A DNA stretch of 64,000 bases, taken from NCBI GenBank assembly GCA_036898165.1, contig CM072536.1, forward strand, positions 16,824,001 through 16,888,000, in the 5' to 3' direction. Below, in pieces: positions 46,959-59,519 of this stretch. This DNA is from Silybum marianum (lineage: Eukaryota > Streptophyta > Magnoliopsida > Asterales > Asteraceae). The position numbers and the translations under genes are program-made. The notes below the pieces were generated by a model. The model was not told the DNA's origin and did no database searches. It saw nothing but the letters and a program-made list of their open reading frames with translations. Every line of letters begins with the position of its first letter. Position 1 is the stretch's first letter.

Positions 46959-48172
46959 AACAGAATCAAAAGAGAAATTTGTTGAATCTTCTGAAGAAAA
47001 CTCTGAGGAAATTTCAAAAGACAATTCTGAAGAAAACCCTGAGGAAATTTCAAAAGACAATTCTGAAGAAAACTCTGAAGATATTTCAAAAGAAAATTCT
47101 GAAGTAAACTCTGAAGAAACTTTAAATAATAATTCTTAAGATAAATCTGATGATTATTCTAAAGATGCATCTGAGGAAGTATCTCTGTTGATAAATCTGA
47201 TGAATGTTTTTTCCAAATTCACTTCTAAAGATTTAAAGACTGATGTTAATTATGAGAAATTTTCTAAATTGAACGAATTTGTTCAAAACATGTCTGATGC
47301 AAAGTTTCATGACTTAAAAAATTCTTCAGATGATGAAAGTGATACTGAAATGACTGATCCAACTATTGTTGTTATTAATAAAGAAGGATACATGGTTTAT
47401 AAATCCAAATCTGCAATGGTAGAAGGAGACAAACTAAAATACGAGGAACCTAAATTGCCTGATGAAATGTTTGATTCCGATTTCTTAAAGAATGAATTTG
47501 TAACAAATCAGACCTCTTCAAGCAAAAAAGGAAATATCAGATCAAAATGTTTGGACAATTCATACCATTCAAAATTTGTGACTCAGACTCTAGCAGGAAA
47601 ATCTAAAATTTCAGAATCCACTTTCTATCTCAGAGTTAAACATTTTAAGAAAGAAGAATCTTAAACTCTTCAACTTAAAAATGTACAGGTAAAGCTAATC
47701 TTAAAAGTCATAATTCAGCTAACGCTAATCCTCATTTCTTATCCTCTATAGATAAAAGGAATCTACTTTGGATTAGAAAAGATCCAAGACTACAACCATA
47801 AGTTTGAAAGAAATTAGATAGTCATGTATCTAGGAAAAATGCAACTACAATATATTCTGTGAATAAAAAACAAGTTTCTGTTGATAATGTTTTTGTTCAT
47901 ACTTGCTTATGTTCTAAACTCTTGAAAATATTTGAAAAACATATTCACTATATAAATTGTTGCCATCATACCTTCAAACTAAATTATGAAATAAAACAGA
48001 ATTCTTCAAAGAAATTTAACTCTGCAAATTCATCTTATAAATCTGAAAAGATATCACAATGAAGAGACAAATCTATGATGAAATGGAAACTTAAAGATAA
48101 ATCTGAAACAATAAGACCAAAAGTTTCAACAAAGAAAGTCTGGAAACCAAATGGGTACCTAAAACTAAGTAA
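46959..48172 (+). pseudogene. gag: gag of element D, C-terminal part, broken
   Basis: The first section is an acidic tandem repeat (described separately). 47188-47664 is open and Asp/Glu/Lys/Ser-rich (FSKFTSKDLKTDVNYEKFSK, SSDDESDTEMTD). A section at 47859-48062 holds a Cys/His-rich stretch (CLCSKLLKIFEKH, NCCHH), possibly a degenerate zinc finger. The end KKVWKPNG then WVPKTK-type sequence and TAA at 48170-48172 match the gag end of A and B. Several stops (47666, 47800s, 48060) disable it. Confidence 0.75.
46975..47125 (+). repeat. 36-bp coding tandem repeat in gag of element D
   Basis: About four units of TCTGAAGAAAACTCTGA plus GAAATTTCAAAAGA encode a 12-residue acidic repeat of the type SEENSEEISKDN. 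The first three units are nearly exact; the last decays into NSEVNSEETLNNNS. Confidence 0.85.
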
Positions 48173-51100
48173 ATGTTTCTACAGATCCGTCATGTGTGGG
48201 TCTTAGATTCTGGATCTTCAAGAGACATGACACCATTCAAGGATTTGCTAACTGACTATACAGAGAGATATGGAGGAACAATCAGTTTTGGAAACAATGT
48301 TAGAGGATACATTAAATGTTATGGAATGTTGAAGGGAGATGTTACAATCATGAAAGTGCTATATGTTGAAGGCTTAAGTCATAATTTTTTCACCATAAGT
48401 CAGTTTTGTGATAAATATTTCACTGTTCACTTTGATAAAGAATTTTGTCATATTCTGAACTCAAAGAGGACCTTACTGCAATCAGAGATGGAGTTTTGTA
48501 TGCTTCCACTTTTCATAGAAGGAGGACAACTCAAGGATCATTGCTATATTTCCAAGACGGTGATTGAAGAAGGTTGTCACATCTGAACTTCAAAGTAATA
48601 GGTGATCTTGTTATAAATAAATATGTAGTAGGATTACCTAAGATCGGATTTACCTTGAATTCACTGTGTTCTTCTTGTGAAATGGGAAAGATGTAGAAAA
48701 TCTCACACAAATATAGTATGGAATCCTCATGCAAATCACCTCTGTAAATGCTACATATGGATCTCCGTTGTCTCATGAGAACTCACATAATTGGTGGAAA
48801 AAAATATATCTTAGTCATGGTAGATGAGTATTCAAGATATATATGGGTTTAATTTTAAAGACAGAAATCTGAAGCTCCAAAGAAAATCATTACGTTTATG
48901 AAGAAAATTCAAGTTCTTCTTCAACTACATATTCAGAAGATCAGAAGTGATAATGGCACATAATTTAAGAATGAATAGATAGAATCCTATCTTAATTCTG
49001 TGCGCATTTCACACAAATTTTAAGAAGCTCCACGATAGAATGGAGTTGTTGAAAGAAGAAATAGAACTCTAGTTGAAGCTGCAAGAACAATGCTAGCTTA
49101 CTCAGAGCTACCCATGTTCCTATGGGTAGAAGCCATTTCCATTGCATGGTTTACTCAGAACAGGACAATTCCGAACAAGAGATTGTTCAAAACTTTTTAT
49201 GAAATTATCTTTAAGAGAAAGCCTAATATTAAATTCTTTCATGTTTTGTTCATGCTCTTTCATCCTCTCGTTCAAGGAGTCGAAGATGGCTTGGCAGCAA
49301 GCGTAGTGGCAGGCAGGCGATTGGATGTTTGCAGGATAGCTTACTAAAGCTCGTGTAAACAATATTTCTAGGAGAGAAGATGGGGTAAGTTCTCCATCTC
49401 TCTAGGAAGGTCTTCTGTCTTTTTCAAATTATATATATTTTTTATGTTCGAGATCGCCTCCGTGTGGTTCATCCTAAGTAGCTAATCGAGCTTTTGTCTC
49501 TTGGAATCGTATCCTCCATGGCGAGGGTATCGTATAATAAGAGAACGGTTGCTTTACCATCCACTCCGATGCTTCTTGCCTCATCCAAGTTTTGCTTGTG
49601 TAGATAACCATCGCTTTTGCCCGGTAAACTGATCCTAGCAGAATGAATCTTTTGAGCTTTTATAAGACAATCCTTATTCGCTCTTTTGTATCCTTCGTTT
49701 TGGAAAGGGGGTGAAAATCGGGCCTACTATAGCAAAGAGATCGGGCTATGATTTCGTCTTGTGTAGTTCACTTTCCATTGAGCAATAAGCCTCAGTTTGT
49801 CCGCGCGGATAGATAGGGCGAGCGAAGCGCGAAGGGGATGGTTCCCAATTTTAAAAGAATTCCCGCCAAGATCCTAACTGGCGAGTCTGCTGTCTCCACG
49901 ACTTTCCCTTTTCCGGGTTGCCCCTAGCACACACGTCTCCATAAGACGAGCGACTATGCTTGACGTTAAAGACAATCTGGGAAAATTTGACAAGAAAGCT
50001 ATCCCTGGAATCTTCATTGGATATTCAACAAGATCAAAAGCTTTCAGAGTTCATAACAAGAAAACCATATATGCGATATAAAGCGTCAATGTGACCTTTG
50101 ATGAACTCCCATTTATTTCTGAACAAGAAAATTTAGAACTCAGACTTAAAAAGAACTGTGAACTTTTAGATTCAGAGAAAGTGTTAGATGATAAATCATC
50201 TTCTAACTCTGATAAAAAATCAATCAAATCTAAACTTGATTTGTTTATGTCAAAATTTGTTTGATGTATCTGTTGACATCTCGACATATTTTCAAAATCA
50301 AAATTACTCAAAGATGATCTTGTACCAGAAGTACCAATCACATCAAATATCTTTGGACCAACTGCTTCACCCTCATCTTCAGAAATACCAAATTCTGGAG
50401 CACAACCTACCAATTCCTAAGATTTACCTCCAGAGTTAATTCCAATGATGAGGGGCATTCAGATCTCAACTCAGAGATACATCCAGATGTAGAAGTGCAA
50501 GCTATAGTTGATGAAAATGTTGATCAGAACTACATCACATCTGTTCAACCACTTCCAAATATGAACAACTGGACAAAAGCTCATCCTTTAGATCAAACTA
50601 TAGGTGATACAACAAGTGGAGTGAAAACAAGATCTGCTACTACTAATGAGTGTTCATATGTAAATTTTCTCAGCAATATAGAACCTAAGAAACCATGTGA
50701 AGCTCTTCAAGATCCATACTGGGTTTTAGCAAAGCAAGAAGAACTCATGCAGTTTGAAAGAAATAAAGTCTAGAGGCTCATTCCAAGACCCAAAGGAAAA
50801 TCCATTATTGGAACAAAATGGGTATTCAGAAATAAGAAAGATGAGAGTGGAATTGTGGTAAGAAACAAGGTAAGACTTGTAACAAAAGGTTACTGTCAAC
50901 AAGAAGGCATTGATTAGGACGAAACATTTGCTCTAGTTGCAAGGTTAGAAGCAATCATAATTTTCTTAGCATATGCAGCTCACAATAATCTAAAGGTATA
51001 CCAAATGGATGTCAAATGTGCATTCTGAATGGTGTGCTACATGAAGAAGTATAAGTGGATCAATCTGAAGGCTTTGAGAGAAAAGAATTTCTTGATCATG

Positions 51101-51753
51101 TCTATATATTAGATAAAGCCTTGTATAGACTAAAACAGGCTCCTAGAGCATGGTATGAAACTCTTACGAAATTTGTACTCAAATCTGGATTCAAGAGAGG
51201 TACTGTTGATACTACTATTATTTTTGAAGAAACAAGGTGAGGATTTAATCTTGATTCAAATATATGTTGATGATATTATATTTGGGTCTACTAATCCAAA
51301 GTTTTGTAAAAAGTTTGAGACTATTATGCAAACTGAATTTGAAATGAGTATGTCTGGAGAGTTAAATTTCTTTCTTTGGTCTTCAAGTAAAACAAAACCG
51401 TGTTTCAACTTCTACAACAGAAGCAGAGTATGTTACTGCAGCTAGTTGTTGTTCACAAGTGATTTTGGTGCAAAACCCAACTGAAAGATTATGGCTATAA
51501 AATTCACAAAATTCCTTTGTATTGTGACTCAAAAAGTGCAATAGCCATGACAGCTAATCCTGTGCAACACTCCAAGACCAAACATATAGATATCAGACAT
51601 CATTTTATTAAAGATCATGTTGAAAAAGGAAATATAGAAATGTTCTTTGTACATACGGATTATCAACTTGCAGATTTATTCACTAAAGCACTTGATGAAA
51701 AAATATTCAATTTTCTAGTAAGTAAATTGGGCATGCTAAATCAAACTGTCTAA
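48173..51753 (+). pseudogene. pol: pol of element D: protease, integrase, RT, RNase H, broken
   Basis: Protease WVLDSGSSRDMT (about 48200) and the pre-integrase segment (YVEGLSHNFFTISQFCDK) are open to 48586. Integrase: CSSCEMGKM, VMVDEYSRY, RSDNGT then TAA replacing the next Glu codon, NGVVERRNRTLVEAA (about 49050); it is cut by organelle-like DNA after KFFHV and resumes at LDVKDNLGKFDKKA (about 49957). RT: NKKDESGIVVRNK (50820), YQMDVKCAF followed by a stop, KALYRLKQAPRAWYE, YVDDIIFGSTNPK (51260). After GELNFFL the sequence jumps to the SVSTSTAEAEYV region (about 51380), losing the RT thumb and the start of RNase H. YCDSKSAIAM and ADLFTKAL (51517-51753) are intact. Confidence 0.87.
49246..49954. 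other. Probable organellar (mitochondrial) DNA insertion, about 0.7 kb
   Basis: The copia integrase reading is interrupted after KFFHV and resumes with LDVKDNLGKF. The DNA between has a much higher G+C content and words such as GGGCGAGCGAAGCGCGAAGG typical of plant mitochondrial intergenic DNA. No terminal repeats, target duplication or copia-like sequence are seen in it. About 15-20 bases of integrase seem to be lost at the join, as in end-joining capture. No gene in it is recognised. The mitochondrial origin is inferred from style only. Confidence 0.6.
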
Positions 51754-52656
51754 ATCTGATAGCTTTTACAAAGTTAAGTATTGAACTCTGAACTACAAGT
51801 TCAGAAATCTGAAAAACAAAATTCAGAGTTATTTGATATCTCTGAGTTTTATTTCTCAGAAGTATGAATTCTTTAAATTCAGTGTTAGATAAGAAGTCTG
51901 AATAAGTATTACTCAGAATTCTGAACGATAGTATTTCAGATTTATCTTTATCTCTAAAAATTTCTATCTTCGGAACTCTGAATATATATTTTTCAGAATT
52001 TCTCTAACCCTGAGATAAACTTTCAAATTTTAGAAAACTACACATTTCTTTAGTTCATTTTTCAAGGGGGAACTTAATTATTATATGCATGACTTAAAGG
52101 GGAGCTAACTCTGATATTCTGGTTATATATATACTAACTTCTTAAGTCTGGATACTAACTCTGAAGCAGTTCTGACAAGGTAGAATTTCTATTATGAGCT
52201 TTAATCACTAAGCCGTATGAACAAACTTTTCAATTGAATGAATTTTCAATTGTTCAAACTATCTCTGAAATTCTTCAGAAGTCTGAGAATCATTTCTTAG
52301 AAGACACGTCAGCACTTCAAATATTAACACTTGCGTATTTTTATCATCTGACTAAGTCAAATTTTCTGTCTGTGTCACGTGTTTTAATTCCATAGGATGG
52401 TCATTACCATGTCTTAAATAAATCTTTCGGTGGTAATTTGCCCGTTTGTACTCGATTAACCGCGCCTAATTGTAATTACTTTTTGAACTTTTTCGACACG
52501 TGTCTTTCAAAGAAAAACCCTTTCATTTCCAAATAGATATATCATTCATATTGAATTTTTTTAAACCTATCTGCTAAAACTGTTCTTTCCCTCCAAGTGC
52601 GATTCTATCCAAAAACTTTCCATTTTCGAATGTGTGTTCGAAACCTTCAATCGATC
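51754..52656 (+). other. Spacer between pol and extra ORF of element D
   Basis: About 900 bp rich in TTCTGAA/TCAGA words, with two loose polypurine-like sites (CAAGGGGGAAC at about 52063 and AAAGGGGAGC at about 52097), comparable to the spacer of C. Confidence 0.6.
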
Positions 52657-53330
52657 ATGTCTCAATCCACGTCTCAAGTTCAAAAACCTTTGGCGATCAC
52701 CAAATCGTGCTTCGATAGTTCCAGTGACGATTCAGGTTCTGAGGGTTCATACAAAGTTATTCAAAAATCAATAATGGTTGGTGATTCGGAGGTACCATTG
52801 ATGAATGACCCAAACTTGGAAGATACGGCAACCAACAAGACCAATCCTGAAGCCGAAAACCCAAATCCGAATGCTAAAATTGGGGGAAATCAAAATCGTC
52901 CAATTAAAATTACTTTTGAACCAAATGATGAACTTCAAGAGTCTCAGGGAGACATTAGAGATGCTAGAACACACAATCCAACAAAAACTGCAGATTAATC
53001 TAGAGCATCTCTCCAATATCTGATGTTGGAGACTAGGTCAACATGATCAGAACATCTGAAGAGGAAGCTCCTAGGATCCCTCTTTGTCAGGATGAAAGTC
53101 CCTCTGCACTAAATCCAAAACATATACAAATGGGGGCCTCTCTGGACGAGGGAGTCAAGCGCCACCATGTATTGGGGATACAGCGGTTACCCCTCCTCCT
53201 GAATTTGTTACAAATGCTGCGTTCCAAGCATTTGTCGAACAAATGAAAGGATCCATGGATGATCTAAAACTCTCATTCCAACCCTCAGAATCTAATCTGT
53301 AGGCAGAACTCAAACACCAAGTAAATCAGG
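52657..53330 (+). pseudogene. Extra ORF of element D, 5' part
   Basis: It starts MSQSTSQVQKPLAIT at 52657 (an in-frame Met at 52597 is also possible). Ser/Asp- and Asn/Pro-rich linker to 52998, then, after frame breaks, PPEFVTNAAFQAFVEQ and MDDLKLS (about 53195-53270), which match DFVTNAAFLAFADQ and VEDLKLS of C's extra ORF. The N-terminal globular domain seen in C is absent. The frame ends at the E insertion; the C-terminal domain follows at 59520. Confidence 0.72.
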
Positions 53331-53336
53331 TAACGA

Positions 53337-54206
53337 TGTAATAACACAATAATAATAAACAAGAACACGTTGAATAACACATTATGTTGTATATCTCACT
53401 TGTAAGGAATCGTGGTTACAAGGTTTATCGAATAATACTAAACTCACGATTATGTTCTCTTAAGCTCTTTCTCTATTATGTATTATAATAAGCTCTCTAA
53501 TCTCTAATCAATGTCTAGCTAAAACCTCTAGCTTTTGTATGATAGCCCTAACCTTCTATTTATATGAATAGGAAATATGATATAAGGAAATTAAGGTTAA
53601 GGCATTATACACTTGCCTTATTTACAATAAAATTGTTTCCTTATATTTAAACATTAAATCTTATCTAAAATTTAAACCTTCCTAATTAATGACTTTGTTG
53701 ACTTTACAATTTAGCCCTTCACATCTTTAATAATTGTCATCTCGGATACAACATTTTCAGACCTAACAATCTCTCCCTTTGTATTCGAGATTACAATTTA
53801 TGAAATCAGCACTTTTGAAGACGATGAAATTTTGTCAACAAATCTTCTTCTTGAAACTTTTTGCCCCCCCTACGAATGTGATCACATGATAAGCTTTGTA
53901 GCTCCCCCTTAATCTTAGCATAACGTTTAGTAACAGAATGTCGAAGGAGTCGTGATGTCGTAGGGTAAAAATCTTTCTTCAAGTGGAACATGTCACATGA
54001 TGAAAAAGACAAAAGATTATCGGGTTAGGTAGATGGGATAACTTGAGGTTGTCGGGTTAGGCAGAAGCGATGAATTTTCCTTTCTTTTCTTGTTTTCTTC
54101 ATGTCATCTCTTTGCAAATGTCTTTGATACACTATCTCTCCCCTTCAGAATGATAAGGAGAATCCGAAGCATTATGAAATTAATCAAAGACATTGAACGG
54201 GAATAA
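53337..54206 (-). mobile_element. Copia remnant E, copy 1: LTR and 3' internal end
   Basis: The LTR 53337-53768 runs TGTAATAAC...ACCTAACA, with TATAAATAG (minus, about 53567-53559). A polypurine tract follows (minus CAAAGGGAGAGAT, 53781-53769), then 3'-internal sequence with the 68-codon frame 54012-53806 (DMFHLKKDFYPTTSRLLRHS). The same frame is open in copy 2 (57921-57715), so it may be the C-terminus of this element's last ORF. The element's minus orientation is opposite to D. Confidence 0.8.
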
Positions 54207-56842
54207 CGAGACAACCGTCAAATCAGAAGCTTTAGGTTAGCAATATTTAGGACTTCTCAAAATTTAAAAATTTATTTAGCAAGGCTTAATTAGATAGTTA
54301 AGTGCGTAACCGGCATAGATTTCCGGTGTCTTATCCCGATAGCCGCTATTGCAAGTATAGGATAAAATTTATCTTAATGTAATACCAAAAACATTTAATT
54401 TCACTAAATATAATAAGAGTTGATGATATAAAATTCTAATTTCAAATATAGAAATCCTATTTTTGCCAAAAACTGAGAAAAAGTGACCTAAATTTACTTG
54501 TGTTTCATTTCTTTCTTTTCTATGATCACATAAACAACAAGTTTGGCTTTTTGTTTTATAAAAACAATTATATTTTTTATGGACTCGGCCCTTATGGCTG
54601 GCCCCCATACCCCAAACCAACTCCCACATATAAAAAGTTCAAAATTTCCTCATTTCTTCATTTCCCACTTCTTTTTCTTTAAAAGTCCTCTCATATTCTC
54701 TCATCTTCTCTCTTCTCCTTCATATTTCCAGCCAAATTTCATACCAAAATCCATCATTTTAAACAGTTATGCAGATATTGAATCCCTTTTTATCATCCAA
54801 GAAAGGTAATAACTTCATTTTCATCTTTTTCTTTCAAATTTTGGTGAAAACCCCATTTTTCTTGCACTTTGAGTTGCTTTTCTTCTAACCTCCGAATTTG
54901 CTGAGTTCTAAGGAGAGATTATACACCAAAGACATAATAAAATGTTCATATAATGGTGGTAATCCATGACCCAAGCATTAGAACAGAAGAAAGTAGGTAA
55001 AATCAAGTTGCATGTGGGTTTTAACCCTTGAAAGGGGCATTTTTGGTGCTGAAAGATTACTACCTAGTAATTTTGTCGCCCATATCTTGAAAAATATTTG
55101 TTCAAATGTCATGAATCTTCTTCTAAAAGATTATTCTCTGAGTTAGGGTTCTAACCCAAGTGGAATCACTAAAAAATATGGAGTTTTGACCCCTCAAACA
55201 CCCAAATCATTTTAGGTGTGCAAACAGTGAGTCGAACAGTAGGTAGACCCTACTTTGGACGACTGTATCTCTTTGGTTAGTCACCCAAAATGGTTTATTT
55301 TTCTTGTGAAGCGTATTTTAATGAGTTATCGTTTTAATGCAACTGGTTTCATCTAAAAGTATGGAGATTTGGGGGTTCAATCTTTAAAAACAAAATAAGG
55401 GTGGAATCTATTCAAATCTGACGAATTGTTGCATGCATGTTAAAAGTGTCATAGCTCTCTCAAAACTTAATGAAATAGAGTGATTCTTCTTCTGGAAGTT
55501 ATATTTATGTGTTATCTTTGTAATACATTTGGAATCATTGAAAAAAGGCAAGTTTTGACCTTCCAACCAACAGTAACTTCCAGATGGTGCATTCTGTTAT
55601 GAAGATTGTGACCCTTAAAAGTTAAAATAGCTATTTAAATACTCAATCCCCTCCAAAATTCGTAATATTTTGAAAAAATGTTTCTAACTCAGTAACTTAA
55701 ACCATATAAAAATTTGGGTAAGAAATTAAATGAGGAAGATGTATTTTGGTGATGATTTGTAAGGGGATATATCTTAAAAACCATCATGAACTTTAAGGAA
55801 TGTTATGATTTTATGTGAAACAAGTTGGAACTTTTAAAAATTTGAGTTAAATAAAAATTTGGACAAATCAAGGACAAAATATATCACAACTCTATATATA
55901 TTAAATTGGCATTACATAAGATAGGTTTTGATACAAGCAAAGACCTAATTTCTTTAGATCCGAAAAGGAAAAGGGACTAATTTCATACCTTGCTTTGATA
56001 GGAAAGGATTAGGCCGGACAAGTAAGCGACTACGTTCATCTTTCAAGATTAATAGCAAACCGGTGAGTATTCACAACCCCTCTTTTAAAGTGTTTTATAC
56101 GTTTTGAGGTGAAAAACATGATTAAGTGAAATATTTGAGCTATTTGCATTATCGAATGTGAAATATTATGAAATTTATGTTATGGGCACTAAGGCATGTA
56201 CACTAATAGTTTGTATTGAGTAAAATGTCCTATAGCGCAATTTGGACTGACAATCCCACCTAAAAACTGACAAATAGGGGTGCGGATAGCAATCCCACCT
56301 AAAAACATAAAGTAGGGGTGCACTTTGCTTATAATAAGGGTTCTACATATGTGGGCTTTAGTCCCACCACTAAGGTAGAATTATAAAGAGTTTTGTGGTC
56401 GAAAGGTTTAGTGGTGGCTCAAAACTTACTTTAAATTAGGGTACAATATGCCTTGTGACGTTTTGAAATTTAAAGATTCATTAAGTGCCATAAAAGTTAT
56501 CTTGCTCAAAATTCATTTATGCAAAAGATGTTTATAGTATTGAAAACCTGTGAACTCACCAACTCTTTGTAGTTGACCTTGTTTTATCATGCTTTTCAGG
56601 GGTAAGAAAGATAAACTGAAATGTTTTGTTATGTGGGCGCGTCGACATCAATCAAGTTTTATTTGAAAGCGTTTCGTTTGAACATTTTGCTTACTTATTT
56701 TGTTAAAAACTTTGGATTTGTAAGATGTAATTTCGAATTTAATATGTTATGTACTTGAATGGATGATTGGTGTTGTTTTGGTCCTATTGCTATGAAATCG
56801 TGAGCTATCATGCCTCGTGTTTCCGCTTTAGCGAGTGTGACA
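54207..56842 (+). mobile_element. Solo LTR 3, Ty3/gypsy-type, 2636 bp
   Basis: It lies between AATAA copies (54202-54206 and 56843-56847). The uninterrupted copy 2 of E reads GGGAATAATGAAGCG across this point (about 58110), which proves the insertion. Ends are CGAGACAACCGTC (a mutated TGTGACAACC) and GTGTGACA. It contains the GTGAACTCACCAACTC...TTTTCAGGGG section commonly seen near the 3' end of plant gypsy LTRs (about 56550-56605). No coding region. Confidence 0.88.
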
Positions 56843-57273
56843 AATAATGAAGCGTGAATGCGGTATAATGGGTAAGAGGCTAACAAAGAAGCACGAAGAG
56901 CAACTATTATCACTCAAATCAAAACAAATTCAATTGAAACAATTGAAGTCCGAGTTCTGAATTGAAGTATTCAGAAGTCATAATGAAGAGCAGGTCCATA
57001 GTTGAGATACTATGAAGCTAAACAATAAAAATTAGAAATATGGTACTCCCCCTCAAAGACAACATAACCTTTTGAATGATCAAGTAATGTGATGTGTATA
57101 TTCTATATTAGAACACACATGATATTCCTGCAAAACAGATTAAAATTTTTTTGGTACCCAAGCTTTGTTGGGTCCTTGGAGGTTAGCTTTATAGATATAT
57201 AATAAGAAAGTGGGGATACTATAAGTACCATACCATTTATGAACAACCTCCGGTGAACAAAATCATTTGTTCC
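56843..57273 (-). mobile_element. Copia remnant E, copy 1: gag/protease-side part
   Basis: Starts with the second AATAA and GAAGCG(T/C)GAATG, then joins gag-end/protease-start sequence (56935-57273) homologous to 58850-59180 of copy 2. The segment present at 58203-58850 in copy 2 is lacking. Ends GTTCCAC, where the LTR of copy 2 begins. Confidence 0.75.
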
Positions 57274-59500
57274 ACACGTTGAATAACACCTTATGTTGTA
57301 TATCTCACTTGTAAGGAATCGTGGTTACAAGGTTTATCGAATAATACTAAACTCACGATTATGATCTCTTAAGTTCTCTCTCTATTATATCTAATAATAA
57401 GCTCTCTAATCTTTAACCAATGTATAGCTAAAACCTCTACTTGTTGTATGATAGCCCTAGCCCTCTATTTATATGAATAAGAAATACGATATAAGGAAAG
57501 TAAAGGTTAAGACATTATACACTTGCCTTATTTACAATAAGATTGTTTCCTTATATTTAAATATTAAATCTTTCCTAAAACATAAACCTTCCTAATTAAT
57601 GATTTTGTTGAGTTAACAATATATCCCTCCCGTATTCAAAAGTTTTCATATCGGATACAACATTTTCAGATCTAACAATCTCCCCCTTTGTAATCGAGAT
57701 TACAATTTATCAAATCAACACTTTTGAAGATGATGAAATTTTGTCAACAAATCTTCATCTTGAAATCTTTTGCTCCCCATACGAATATGATCACATGATA
57801 AGCTTCGTAGCTCCCCCTTAATCTTAGCATAACGTTTAGTAACAGAATGTCGAAGGAGCCGTGATGTCGTAGGATAAAAATCTTTTTTCAAGTAGAACAT
57901 GTCACATGATGAAAAAGACAAAAGATGATTGGGTTAGGTAGATGCGATAACTTGAGGTCGTCGGGTTAGGCAGAAGCGATGAATTTTCCTTTCTTTTCTT
58001 GTTTTCTCCATGTCATCTCTTTGCATGCGTCTTTGATACACTATCTATCCCCCTCAGAACGATAAGGAGAATCCAAATCATTATGAAATTAATCAAAGAC
58101 ATTAAACGGGAATAATGAAGCGCGAATGTGTATAATGGGTAAGAGGCTAACATAGAAGCACGAAGAGCAACTATTATCACTCAAATCAAAACAAATTCAA
58201 TTAAGTTGGCTATTTTCAGTGTTGGCAACGGGTTAGCACTGATAGGACTTCCAGTTATCCAAGAAGTAAGTTATAAAACTAACTTCTCAAACTGTTCCGG
58301 CATAGACACAAAGAAATGCTTGTGGAATCACAAAGACTCCTGCATGTGTCAAAGAAATATATTTTTATATATTTTGGCTCAAAAATAGACTCATTGTGCA
58401 CAGAATATGAAGTTTCAATACCGAAGGTGTGTCTTCTTGTTTCAATTTCTAAATCTTCCGAGTGAAGAATAGATAGATGAAATGTTGAATCTCCGTGATA
58501 TATGAAACAAGCACCTTTTGTGAGATACTTGAGTAGTTGGTTGGGGTGACACAAGTTATCGACATTGGGTCCATATCTATTTCAATACTCATCTCCAATG
58601 AATCGAGAATGAATAGATTGTGTGGCTACCTGGATAACTGTTTAGGTTTGGTAAAGACCAAATATTTTTATTTTAAGTCTTGTCACACTCTTACTTTTTA
58701 TTTAACGCACAAGCACTCAATTTTATCTCTATCACACCCTTTCAAAATATATGTAACCTAGGGATTTGTTTCATGGGTAGGTCCTTGCAGTTTTGGATTG
58801 ACCATTGAAACTTCTAATTCCTATCACACATATTTCTTGTATGAAGTTGAAATACTGAGTTCTGAATTGAAGTATTCAGAAGTCATAATAAAGAGCAGGT
58901 CCATAGCTGAGATACTATGAAGATAAACAAAAAAATTTACAAATATGGTACTCCCCCTCAAAAACAACATAACCTTTTGAATGATCAAGTCATGTGATGT
59001 GAATATTCTATCTTAGAACACACATTACATTCCTGCAAAACAGATTAAAAAGACTTTGTTACCCAAGCTTTGTTGGGTCCTTGGAGGTTAGCTTTATAGA
59101 TATATAATAAGAAAGTGGGATACTATAAGTACCATACCATTTATGCACATACCTCTGGTGAACAAAATCATTTGTTCCACAAGTTGAACAACAAAGATTT
59201 GTGGCGCTTAGACTGATTAGCTGATTGATTGACTTGACAAAATAACGTAAATCGGTCTTGGAAACAAATGATTTGGTATCAACTACAGTAGATGTATGTG
59301 ACGTGTTTCCAACATTATCATCTGTAGTTGATTTCTTTTTCCAAACCATTTTAAACTTCTTAAAATTACCGGATTTAGTAACAAAATCATTGTGAGAGAA
59401 ATTAGAATTATGAGTCCGAGAAGTTGGAGAACTGTATGATTTGGAGCTGTTAGAATAACTGTATGATTTGACACTTGAATATGAGAACTATATAAATGTT
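57274..59500 (-). mobile_element. Copia remnant E, copy 2
   Basis: LTR 57274-57677 (outer edge truncated relative to copy 1), polypurine tract 57678-57690, 3'-internal part, an unrecognised segment (58203-58850), then gag end: 59349-59059 encodes a zinc-knuckle-like CCSTCGTNDFVHQRYVH and ends KDPTKLG, the usual gag/protease border. Nearly all of pol is missing. The 5' LTR is not visible; the right edge near 59500 is approximate. Confidence 0.75.
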
Positions 59501-59519
59501 AGAATAATTATATCATATT

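Noticed and set aside
49120..49362. Minus-strand frame at the integrase/organelle-DNA junction
   Set aside because: It spans the junction of two unrelated sequences and is fortuitous.
56695..56913. 72-codon minus-strand frame
   Set aside because: It crosses the right end of solo LTR 3 and its target duplication, so it is not a gene.
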